Below, piece by piece: positions 1 through 4,358 of a DNA stretch of 5,181 bases (positions are counted from its first letter, which is position 1; the number at the start of each line of letters is the position of its first letter). The DNA is from Planctomycetota bacterium. Its GTDB lineage: Bacteria > Planctomycetota > Phycisphaerae > Sedimentisphaerales > Anaerobacaceae. The notes under the pieces were generated by a model. That model was not told where the DNA came from and did no database searches. It worked only from the letters and a program-made list of their open reading frames with translations. A program made the translations under genes and the position numbers. The stretch is taken from assembly GCA_003644295.1 (NCBI GenBank), contig QNBZ01000120.1, positions 1-5,181 of the forward strand. The letters are read 5' to 3'.

Positions 1-195
1 CAGGGCTTTCTCGGCGTCGGTTTCTTTTACCTGAAGTTTCACTCCGCCTTCAGCGTTTGCCAGAAGCCAGTATGTGCCTACGAAATTTTCGCCGGCCAGG
101 AAGCAGTTTATGCCCTCAACATCAAGCTTTATCTTCGCCATTTCCGCTTGTAACGGCTCATTAAAACGGGCGATTGTTATGAGTTTGTCAGCCAT
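1..195 (-). CDS. DUF2007-type small protein, N-terminal part (runs off window)
   Basis: The minus-strand frame starts with ATG at 195 and stays open for 65 codons to the window edge, so the C-terminus is missing. The peptide begins MADKLITIARFNEP and continues with a helix (LQAEMAKIKLDVEGI) and then CFLAGENFVG, followed by a second strand GGVKLQVKETDAEKAL. This pattern (strand, helix ending in a G-I turn, strand, then a 'V..ed...A' helix) is that of the DUF2007 'putative signal transducing protein' family, small cytosolic proteins of unknown role. A GGGAGA ribosome-binding site lies about 8 bases before the ATG, which supports this start. It follows the cysteine synthase gene by 66 bases on the same strand, so co-transcription is likely. 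The family assignment is by pattern recognition only; the reading frame itself is solid. Confidence 0.72.
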   Translation of the reverse strand, partial: MADKLITIARFNEPLQAEMAKIKLDVEGINCFLAGENFVGTYWLLANAEGGVKLQVKETDAEKAL

Positions 196-218
196 GCTTA
201 AATCTCCCAACAGAGCCG

Positions 219-234
219 AGCGGCATAAGCCGCT
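219..234 (-). other. Short hairpin between cysteine synthase and DUF2007-type gene
   Basis: A perfect 6-bp stem (AGCGGC / GCCGCT) with a four-base loop lies in the 66-base gap between the two genes. No T-run follows it on the minus strand, so it is not a convincing intrinsic terminator. It might be an mRNA-stability or intercistronic element, or chance. Confidence 0.3.
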
Positions 235-261
235 GGTTAAAGTTCTTCTCGTATTGGTCAA

Positions 262-1149
262 TCACAGCAGCGCTGTACTGAAGTACCGCTCCGCCCTGTC
301 CGGCAGGACGGTTGTGATATTGCCGTCGATGGTTTTCGTAAGCTGCCGGGCAGCCCAGACGTTTGCGCCGGAGCTGATGCCGACCAGCAGTCCGCAATCT
401 CTGCTTAACTGCCGGGTGGTTTCTATCGCATCGTCGTCGGTAACCTCTACAACATCATCGACCATCGAGACATCAAGCACATCCGGGATAAAGCCGTCGC
501 CTATACCCTGAATCTGGTGCAGGCCCGGCTCGTGGCCGAGCAGAGCCGAGCTGTCCTTCGGCTCGACCGCCACGATTTTTGCATTGGCTTTATGCTCTTT
601 TAGGAATTTGCCGACGCCCTGCAAAGTTCCGCCGCTGCCGACGCCAGCCACGAAGCAGCTTATATTGCCGCCCATCTGATGCCACAGCTCCCGTGCTGTT
701 TCCTCATAATGGACGCGCGGGTTTTCAGGGTTCTCGAACTGCTGCGGCACGTAAATCCGTTTATCTTCAGCAGCCATTTTCTCGACCCTTTTTACAGCGC
801 CGCCCAGTCCTTCTTCGTCGGGGATAAGTACAAGCTCTGCCCCGAGCGCTTTGATTAGCTTCTTTCGCTCTACGCTCATACCTTCCGGCATTACGATTCT
901 GACTTTATAGCCCATCAGCCGACCTACCAGGGCCAGCCCGATGCCGGTATTACCGCTTGTAGGTTCTGTAATGATTGTATCAGCTTTCAGTTTGCCGTCG
1001 CGCTCGGCGGCCTCCAGCATCGCCAGGGCTACACGGTCTTTGATACTGCCGCCGGGGTTGAGAAACTCGGCCTTGGCAAAAATCCGCTCGCCCTTTAGTT
1101 GCAGCAACGGCGTATTACCAATCAGTTCGAGAATGTTGTCTGTAAGCAT
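262..1149 (-). CDS. cysK: Cysteine synthase (O-acetylserine sulfhydrylase), PLP-dependent
   Basis: A complete 295-residue protein that makes L-cysteine from O-acetyl-L-serine and sulfide in the cytosol, using pyridoxal phosphate. Motifs in order: GNTPL at 11-15; NPGGSIKDR at 31-39 with the PLP Schiff-base lysine K37; the substrate loop TSGNTG at 64-69; the PLP phosphate-binding loop GVGSGGT at 169-175; HQIQGIGDGFIP at 211-222; GISSGAN at 257-263 with the serine expected to contact the pyridine nitrogen; and the C-terminal LPDRAERYFST, corresponding to the family's 'PD.GERY.ST'. The length is at the short end of the CysK/CysM family, with no sign of truncation. The start at 1149 is supported by GAGGT ending 6 bases upstream. 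A promoter lies at 1185-1214. CysK and CysM cannot be separated confidently by eye; a cystathionine beta-synthase-like activity is less likely because no extra domain is present. Confidence 0.95.
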   Translation of the reverse strand: MLTDNILELIGNTPLLQLKGERIFAKAEFLNPGGSIKDRVALAMLEAAERDGKLKADTIITEPTSGNTGIGLALVGRLMGYKVRIVMPEGMSVERKKLIKALGAELVLIPDEEGLGGAVKRVEKMAAEDKRIYVPQQFENPENPRVHYEETARELWHQMGGNISCFVAGVGSGGTLQGVGKFLKEHKANAKIVAVEPKDSSALLGHEPGLHQIQGIGDGFIPDVLDVSMVDDVVEVTDDDAIETTRQLSRDCGLLVGISSGANVWAARQLTKTIDGNITTVLPDRAERYFSTALL

Positions 1150-1184
1150 AGTTTAACCTCAAAAATTTTTGTTATTATCGATAG

Positions 1185-1214
1185 ATTATACTTGATTATG
1201 TGCGGATATGTTAG
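1185..1214 (-). promoter_or_regulatory. Probable sigma-70 promoter of the cysteine synthase gene
   Basis: On the minus strand a perfect TATAAT (1190-1185) is preceded, 18 bases upstream, by CTAACA (1214-1209; 4 of 6 matches to TTGACA). Transcription would start near 1178, within a palindromic TATCGATA, giving a leader of about 29 bases. The -10 box is strong and the -35 is weak. An inverted repeat TTGATT-N20-AATCAA (1192-1223) covers the promoter and could be an operator; no regulator can be named. Confidence 0.55.
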
Positions 1215-1220
1215 TAAAAT
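1192..1220 (+). promoter_or_regulatory. Possible plus-strand promoter overlapping the cysK promoter
   Basis: TTGATT (1192-1197) and TAAAAT (1215-1220) are separated by exactly 17 bases on the plus strand. They are interleaved with the cysK promoter boxes on the opposite strand, so the two would compete for RNA polymerase. No plus-strand protein gene follows, but two terminator-like hairpins do. A/T-rich sequence makes chance matches common. Confidence 0.35.
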
Positions 1221-1263
1221 CAATGTTATGAGCTAAGGGTTGTTGTGGTTTTAGTCGCATATT

Positions 1264-1308
1264 CCTCAGTGTATCGTTTTGCTGGGGTATTTTTTTATAT
1301 TTTTTTTG
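1264..1308 (+). terminator. Hairpin followed by T-rich run (possible terminator, plus strand)
   Basis: CCTCAG (1264-1269) pairs with CTGGGG (1282-1287), one pair being a G-T wobble, around a 12-base loop. It is followed by two T-runs of seven and eight within 1288-1308. The shape is that of an intrinsic terminator for plus-strand transcription, although the stem is modest. It lies in the gap upstream of cysK, where no protein gene reads rightwards. Confidence 0.4.
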
Positions 1309-1380
1309 CCGGCAGACGAACTTTTGTTCGGTTGAGTGGGTAGAAACTTACAGGATGGTTTGTTGTAATAGTTAGTGTTT

Positions 1381-1439
1381 AACAGGGCTGAGATTATCTC
1401 GCTTTTTCCTCTCCCTCCGCATCTCAGCTCTGTTTTTTT
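1381..1439 (+). terminator. Rho-independent terminator-like hairpin (plus strand)
   Basis: A 14-bp inverted repeat pairs 1381-1394 (AACAGGGCTGAGAT) with 1421-1434, with one G-T wobble and a 26-base loop. It runs directly into seven Ts at 1433-1439. The T-run is on the plus strand only, so it would terminate rightward transcription; on the minus strand the stem is preceded by the A-run and followed by TTAAACACT, a poor terminator for the genes upstream. It separates the terminase-end remnant from the cysK leader. Confidence 0.55.
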
Positions 1440-1464
1440 ATGCGCAGATTTCGCTGCTCGCCGT

Positions 1465-1566
1465 TCAATACCGTCTGCTGGTAGCTTTTGCGCTGCGGGT
1501 GTAATTTACGAAAAAGTACCGCAAAGCGTCTATCGGATGGTCATATACGCCGTCCTTCAACAGCAA
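1465..1566 (-). pseudogene. Orphan 3' end of a terminase large subunit gene (5'-truncated remnant)
   Basis: Read on the minus strand, this stretch encodes the same peptide as residues 479-508 of the intact terminase at 2768-4294, including the nuclease motif VYDHPIDALRY, and ends in Arg-Arg-Tyr-stop. The central 84 bases are identical to the intact gene. The flanks have diverged: the penultimate Arg codon is CGG instead of AGA, the stop is TGA instead of TAG, and the three preceding codons read L-L-L (intact gene L-P-L), each differing by a single transition. There is no ATG or GTG start: the frame is closed by TAA at 1605-1603 inside the neighbouring peptidase gene. It is therefore a tail fragment. 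It could be the displaced original end of the terminase gene after insertion of the XRE-ImmA cassette, or what is left of a second terminase gene. Confidence 0.8.
1474..1557 (-). repeat. 84-base perfect direct repeat, outer copy
   Basis: Base-for-base identical to 2777-2860 and in the same orientation, 1303 bases away. This copy is part of the terminase-tail remnant next to the cysK upstream region. Similarity continues at a lower level for 9 bases on each side (5 of 9 and 6 of 9 matches). Confidence 0.97.
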
Positions 1567-1579
1567 GGAGAAGTATATT

Positions 1580-2227
1580 TTATGGGTCAAGGTAAGGTGA
1601 ACTTAAACGCAAAGCTGTTTCTATTTTTCGCTGTAAGTTTAGTTCTCTGAGGCGTATTTTCACAGGTGGAATATAAACACCATACCTTTGAGCCAAAGTC
1701 GAACACAATTTGTCTGGAATGATATTGTTGTCATAACTGTACTCTCTTACCAATGCTTCGTAGATCTTAGCTGTATCTTCAGGAAAAGCTCTTCGGGGCA
1801 TAAGTATAGCGCCGGAAAAGTAATTGGCACTTCTTTCTATGGAGTGGTATACTCCCGTGATTCGATTTCTCAAGGCAATCGAATCCTCAATTGTTCGGCA
1901 GCCCTCACAGACTCCGGAATGAAGCACAATATGACCCAGTTCGTGGGCAATTGAGTAGCTGGCTCGAGGCTGTCTATAATTAAACTGGTCCTCATCGACA
2001 AAAATGTCAAAATGTTCATTGGATTTGCTGATTAGCACCGCAGCAACACCGAATTTATCCTCGAGCAACTCTATCGGAACTATATCATCTACCAGCTCAT
2101 TTCGTTCCGCAAGCAAATCGATTTCAATTGGTATATTTATGCCGGTGGGATATGCCTTGCTAAGGATTTGAGCAGCAATAACTTCAATTTCAGCGTTTGT
2201 GTACCTCCTTGCGTGTGATGGCTCCAT
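1580..2227 (-). CDS. ImmA/IrrE-type zinc metallopeptidase
   Basis: A complete 215-residue protein. Its HELGH zinc motif is at 95-99 (context ASYSIAHELGHIVLH) and the downstream ERSANYFSGAILMP at 131-144 supplies the likely third ligand E131; this spacing and the 'AN.F...ILMP' signature define the ImmA/IrrE (DUF955, Peptidase_M78) family. Known members, such as ImmA of ICEBs1 and IrrE of Deinococcus, are cytosolic proteases that cleave an XRE-type repressor after DNA damage or a cell-cell signal. Here the gene follows such a regulator by 11 bases, and its ribosome-binding site (AAAGGA) overlaps that gene's stop codon, so the two are translationally coupled and probably act as a pair. The region between the ligands has a C-x2-C pair (C107, C110) of unknown meaning. 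The C-terminal part after 150 is helical with no recognised domain. The substrate is inferred from neighbourhood only. Confidence 0.9.
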   Translation of the reverse strand: MEPSHARRYTNAEIEVIAAQILSKAYPTGINIPIEIDLLAERNELVDDIVPIELLEDKFGVAAVLISKSNEHFDIFVDEDQFNYRQPRASYSIAHELGHIVLHSGVCEGCRTIEDSIALRNRITGVYHSIERSANYFSGAILMPRRAFPEDTAKIYEALVREYSYDNNIIPDKLCSTLAQRYGVYIPPVKIRLRELNLQRKIETALRLSSPYLDP

Positions 2228-2238
2228 CTATCAGTCCT

Positions 2239-2640
2239 TTAATAGAATTTCTTGATGTATTCCGCTAACTCTCTGATCTTTCTTTCACTCAACTGCTTGT
2301 TGGCTACGGTCCGTACAAGCACTGGAATGCCTGGCTGTTCTTTCACAGCATCGGCTACATCGGCAGGGATACGGTTTTTTGCTCTTGCCGCCAAGTCGAA
2401 TAGTTCGTCCCGTCGTGGGTCTGTTTTAGCCAGGCCTAAAGCGTTGCAGATATTGTCTATCGCCTCTCTGTTCGCCGGCGGCGGAATCCGACCTCGCTCT
2501 ATATTGCTTAAATTCGACGGTTTCATATTTATCAAATCGGAAAAGGCACGCAGCCCAATGTTGGCCTCCTCAACCCTTAATTTCTTCAACAACCTTCCAA
2601 ATGTCTTCCCTTTATCAGTTTTTGCCATTACCTCCATCAT
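2239..2640 (-). CDS. XRE-family helix-turn-helix transcriptional regulator
   Basis: A complete 133-residue protein with a Cro/C1-type DNA-binding domain at about 14-70. The helix-turn-helix core is GLRAFSDLINMKPSNLSNIERGR (residues 29-51), with the typical 'S.iErG' end of the recognition helix and an IDNICNALGL helix after it. The C-terminal part (about 76-133) is charged and helical and ends in SERKIRELAEYIKKFY. The start at 2640 is preferred because GGAAGGAG sits 6 bases before it; in-frame ATGs at 2637 and 2628 are alternatives, the latter with a Shine-Dalgarno too close. It is the first gene of a two-gene operon with the metallopeptidase and has its own strong promoter with a palindrome over the -10 box, so autoregulation is likely. 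By analogy to ImmR/ImmA it may repress a mobile element or act as part of a stress-response pair; the target is unknown. Confidence 0.9.
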   Translation of the reverse strand: MMEVMAKTDKGKTFGRLLKKLRVEEANIGLRAFSDLINMKPSNLSNIERGRIPPPANREAIDNICNALGLAKTDPRRDELFDLAARAKNRIPADVADAVKEQPGIPVLVRTVANKQLSERKIRELAEYIKKFY

Positions 2641-2653
2641 ATCATTCTCCTTC

Positions 2654-2671
2654 CAGTTCCTTTTTGAACTG
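2654..2671 (-). other. Leader hairpin next to the XRE ribosome-binding site
   Basis: The perfect 6-bp inverted repeat CAGTTC-N6-GAACTG lies in the mRNA leader of the XRE gene, abutting the GGAAGGAG ribosome-binding site (2654-2647). It could tune translation initiation or be a second operator half-site pair. Chance cannot be excluded for so short a stem. Confidence 0.4.
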
Positions 2672-2688
2672 ATACTTCACACATAAGT

Positions 2689-2707
2689 GTTATATGTATT
2701 ATATAAC
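2689..2707. promoter_or_regulatory. Palindromic operator candidate over the XRE -10 box
   Basis: A perfect inverted repeat GTTATAT-N5-ATATAAC covers the -10 hexamer and the expected start of transcription of the XRE-ImmA operon. A dimeric XRE repressor bound here would block its own promoter. The arms are A/T-only apart from the end bases, which lowers specificity, but the position and perfect symmetry are suggestive. Confidence 0.5.
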
Positions 2708-2726
2708 ATCATCGGCAATATGTCAA
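2698..2726 (-). promoter_or_regulatory. Perfect-consensus sigma-70 promoter of the XRE-ImmA operon
   Basis: On the minus strand TTGACA (2726-2721) is followed, after exactly 17 bases, by TATAAT (2703-2698). Both hexamers match the consensus 6 of 6. Transcription should start near 2691, giving a leader of about 50 bases before the XRE start at 2640. Such a strong promoter is typical of genes held down by a tightly bound repressor. Confidence 0.88.
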
Positions 2727-2744
2727 GATTTGTTCTGGTTTTTT

Positions 2745-2766
2745 CCAAAAATTGTACGTATTTTGG
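2745..2766. repeat. 22-base imperfect palindrome at the terminase/cassette junction
   Basis: CCAAAA-N10-TTTTGG is centred on GTAC and begins one base beyond the terminase stop codon. No T-run follows on either strand, so it is not a good intrinsic terminator. Its position at the edge of the repeat-bounded cassette makes a recombination or protein-binding site possible. The remnant copy at 1465 has no matching palindrome. Confidence 0.45.
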
Positions 2767-2767
2767 C

Positions 2768-4294
2768 CTAATATCTTCTGCTGGTAGCTTTTGCGCTGCG
2801 GGTGTAATTTACGAAAAAGTACCGCAAAGCGTCTATCGGATGGTCATATACGCCGTCCTTTAACGGCAGTTCGCCGACAGAAGAGGCATCCGGATAATGA
2901 TAGCATTGCATCGCTTCTATCAGACGCTGGCATCTCGGCGAAATCATCAGCCGACTCTGCCCGTCGCCGCTGCGGATAGCCCTCCGAATTAACTCAATGC
3001 CCTCAAGAATCCCGCTTCGGCGGTAGCGCGTCGTTATGCCGTAGCTGCGTAATTCCCGTACTGTGCTTGTGCCGGTAACATCGTTGACGCCGGCGCCGGC
3101 TGGGTCGCAAAAGGTCGCAGCAACCTGCTCTTCGCCGCTCGGCGTGCGGGCCTTGAGTTGCTCTGCGTGAACGTCAACGGTCGCCCTGTTGCGGACGTAC
3201 TCATCAATAACCCGCACAACGCCGTCATTATCGACCTGAATCCACAAACACACAAACGGATTAACGAATCCGAAATCCAGCGAGCGATACAAAGGCAGAT
3301 TCGGGTCGTAATCGACCGGCTGAACGTGTACCGTCGGCTCGAACTCGGCAAAGACAGCGTTCTCCAGCGAAGGTCTTTTGCAGAGCATCTCCGTCTCCCA
3401 GCCGGCTCTGCTGGCTCGGCTCATCTGCGTTATGCAGTCGTCAATTTTCAGATAGCCGGCTGCCCGTTTAGCTCTGCCACGGCAGTCAGACCATAACGGA
3501 CACTGCGAACAGTTTCTGTCGGTGCATTTCTCTATTACTTCCCACAGACACCACTTAAAAATCGGCGTTGCCGAGCGTTCCGCCGATGAGCATATTTTCT
3601 GCATAAGCCCGTAGGGCCGATGCATTGTGCTGATAACTTCCATCGCAGCGCCGATGCCGTTTTTGCTCTGCGTTGTGAACTTGGCTGCGTTAAAAACATC
3701 TTCATCGAAAAGCTCGACCTCATCGCAGCGAAGTTTCTGGATGTGTCGGCCGCGAACGCTCATCGGCGATTGGGTCAGCACCTCGACTGATGAGCCGTTG
3801 AGAAAGCTGCATTTATCTTTTCGGATGGCGCCGGCGAGAAACTGCTCGAAGCCGTTGCGTAGAAAGCCGGTCAGGTATTCGTACATTCTGCCTGCCTGTT
3901 CACCGCTGCCGGCGAGGATTCTTACCTGGCAGTTTGGCTTAAAAACGCAGTCGACAAGCGTAGCGACAGCGGCCAATTCGGTTTTACCGCCACCGCGATT
4001 AGCCCAGACTATCGCATCGGCGTTGGCTTCTGCTTCGGCTGCAAAGTCAGAGGCGAAGCTGTGCCAGAGGTAGTCCATTGGGCTGTTGTGGTCAGGACAG
4101 ATTTTTTTGTCTGGAACATCTATTCCGAGAAAGACCTTAACGTAATTTTTCAGGTTGCGTTTTGTTCTCGGCCTGCTCCGCCGAAGAGCCAAATACACCT
4201 CGGCTGCCTTTGCGATGTTCACTTTGTCATTCCTGCGCAAGGTTGTCGCCCCTGCCCACGAGCAGGGGCAGGAATCCACATTTGAATTTGCCAT
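2768..4294 (-). CDS. Phage-type terminase large subunit (ATPase-nuclease), orphan
   Basis: A 508-residue DNA-packaging motor protein. The ATPase half has Walker A ANRGGGKTE at 98-106 (K104), Walker B KLRCDEVE at 187-194 (D191, E192) and a coupling motif VISTMHRP at 220-227. The linker carries a cysteine cluster C257-x4-C262-x2-C265-x5-C271 (CPLW at 265-268), a likely metal site. The RNase H-like nuclease half has acidic motifs SLDFGF (D340), FCDPAG (D397) and VYDHPIDALRY (D484, D488). In phages this protein docks on the portal, pumps DNA and cuts it. No portal, capsid or integrase gene lies nearby; rpiB is 64 bases upstream and the XRE-ImmA operon directly downstream, so it is a remnant or part of a larger element. 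The first 24 residues look unlike the family because a palindromic repeat encodes most of them; GTG at 4222 (AGGA 8 bases upstream) is an alternative start giving 484 residues. The ATG at 4294 has a G-run 5 bases upstream as its only Shine-Dalgarno candidate. Confidence 0.88.
   Translation of the reverse strand: MANSNVDSCPCSWAGATTLRRNDKVNIAKAAEVYLALRRSRPRTKRNLKNYVKVFLGIDVPDKKICPDHNSPMDYLWHSFASDFAAEAEANADAIVWANRGGGKTELAAVATLVDCVFKPNCQVRILAGSGEQAGRMYEYLTGFLRNGFEQFLAGAIRKDKCSFLNGSSVEVLTQSPMSVRGRHIQKLRCDEVELFDEDVFNAAKFTTQSKNGIGAAMEVISTMHRPYGLMQKICSSAERSATPIFKWCLWEVIEKCTDRNCSQCPLWSDCRGRAKRAAGYLKIDDCITQMSRASRAGWETEMLCKRPSLENAVFAEFEPTVHVQPVDYDPNLPLYRSLDFGFVNPFVCLWIQVDNDGVVRVIDEYVRNRATVDVHAEQLKARTPSGEEQVAATFCDPAGAGVNDVTGTSTVRELRSYGITTRYRRSGILEGIELIRRAIRSGDGQSRLMISPRCQRLIEAMQCYHYPDASSVGELPLKDGVYDHPIDALRYFFVNYTRSAKATSRRY
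2777..2860 (-). repeat. 84-base perfect direct repeat, copy inside the terminase 3' end
   Basis: Identical to 1474-1557. It encodes terminase residues 479-506, including the last nuclease motif, and lies 9 bases inside the stop codon. This copy is part of the intact gene. Confidence 0.97.
4226..4279. repeat. Nested palindromic (REP/MITE-like) repeat at the terminase 5' end
   Basis: An inner 8-bp perfect stem (GCCCCTGC / GCAGGGGC, 4248-4255 with 4262-4269, loop of 6) sits inside an outer perfect pair ATTCCTGC / GCAGGAAT (4229-4236 with 4268-4275). The outer arms with their GTC..AC flanks resemble the short dispersed repeats with ATTCC...GGAAT ends seen in many bacterial genomes. It is translated as residues 6-23 of the terminase if the ATG at 4294 is used. 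Whether it recurs elsewhere in the genome cannot be seen from this window. Confidence 0.6.
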
Positions 4295-4299
4295 AATCG

Positions 4300-4306
4300 C
4301 CCCCCC
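4300..4306 (-). other. Seven-G tract at the terminase ribosome-binding site
   Basis: A run of seven Gs on the minus strand lies 5 bases before the ATG at 4294 and is the only Shine-Dalgarno candidate for that start. An upstream ATG at 4308 abuts it and is out of frame by one base. A one-base expansion would put that ATG in frame with the terminase. Confidence 0.4.
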
Positions 4307-4358
4307 ATAATTTGTATCTCGTGAAGCGTATTTCGTTTTTGCTTTGTCCCTTTGTGCC

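Larger units (their letters stand above)
1227..1439 (+). ncRNA. Candidate small RNA divergent from cysK (unassigned)
   Basis: If the plus-strand promoter at 1192-1220 is used, a transcript of about 210 bases would end at the terminator at 1381-1439, or after about 75 bases at the hairpin near 1264-1308. No credible plus-strand coding frame explains either terminator. The segment contains another hairpin, CGAAC-TTTT-GTTCG at 1317-1330. I recognise no known RNA family here; the call rests only on the promoter, hairpin and terminator layout. Confidence 0.25.
1465..2869 (-). mobile_element. XRE-ImmA cassette flanked by terminase-end direct repeats (putative inserted unit)
   Basis: A two-gene cassette of about 1.2 kb (1567-2767) lies precisely between two copies of the terminase 3' end (1465-1566 and 2768-2869). 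The peptidase stop is 14 bases from one perfect repeat, and the cassette promoter begins about 40 bases from the other. The cassette looks more A/T-rich than its surroundings (for example 23 G/C in 1981-2040 against 39 in 3061-3120). No recombinase is encoded, so it is not autonomous as seen. Insertion is inferred from the layout; duplication followed by deletion is the main alternative. Confidence 0.4.

Noticed and set aside
74..511. Plus-strand open frame antisense to the cysK end and the DUF2007-type gene
   Set aside because: It spans two convincing minus-strand genes and their gap; the translation is Ser/Thr-rich shadow sequence.
1381..1434. The 14-bp hairpin as terminator of the XRE-ImmA operon on the minus strand
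   Set aside because: The T-run is on the plus strand; on the minus strand the stem is followed by TTAAACACT, so an intrinsic terminator in that direction is weak.
1150..1464. S-box, T-box or other sulfur-related riboswitch in the cysK upstream region
   Set aside because: The predicted minus-strand leader is only about 29 bases, and I see no conserved riboswitch core or terminator/antiterminator pair on that strand.
1375..1650. Plus-strand open frame of 91 codons across the terminator, the remnant and the end of the peptidase gene
   Set aside because: It runs through the terminator stem and the antisense of the terminase tail, has no ribosome-binding site, and is explained by the minus-strand features.
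2252..2686. Long plus-strand open frame antisense to the XRE gene
   Set aside because: It mirrors the well-supported minus-strand gene, including its promoter region, and the product has no recognisable pattern.
1474..2860. The 84-base repeats as the ends of a CRISPR array or a composite transposon
   Set aside because: There are only two copies 1.3 kb apart, no spacer pattern, no transposase and no terminal inverted repeats. The repeat is plainly terminase coding sequence.
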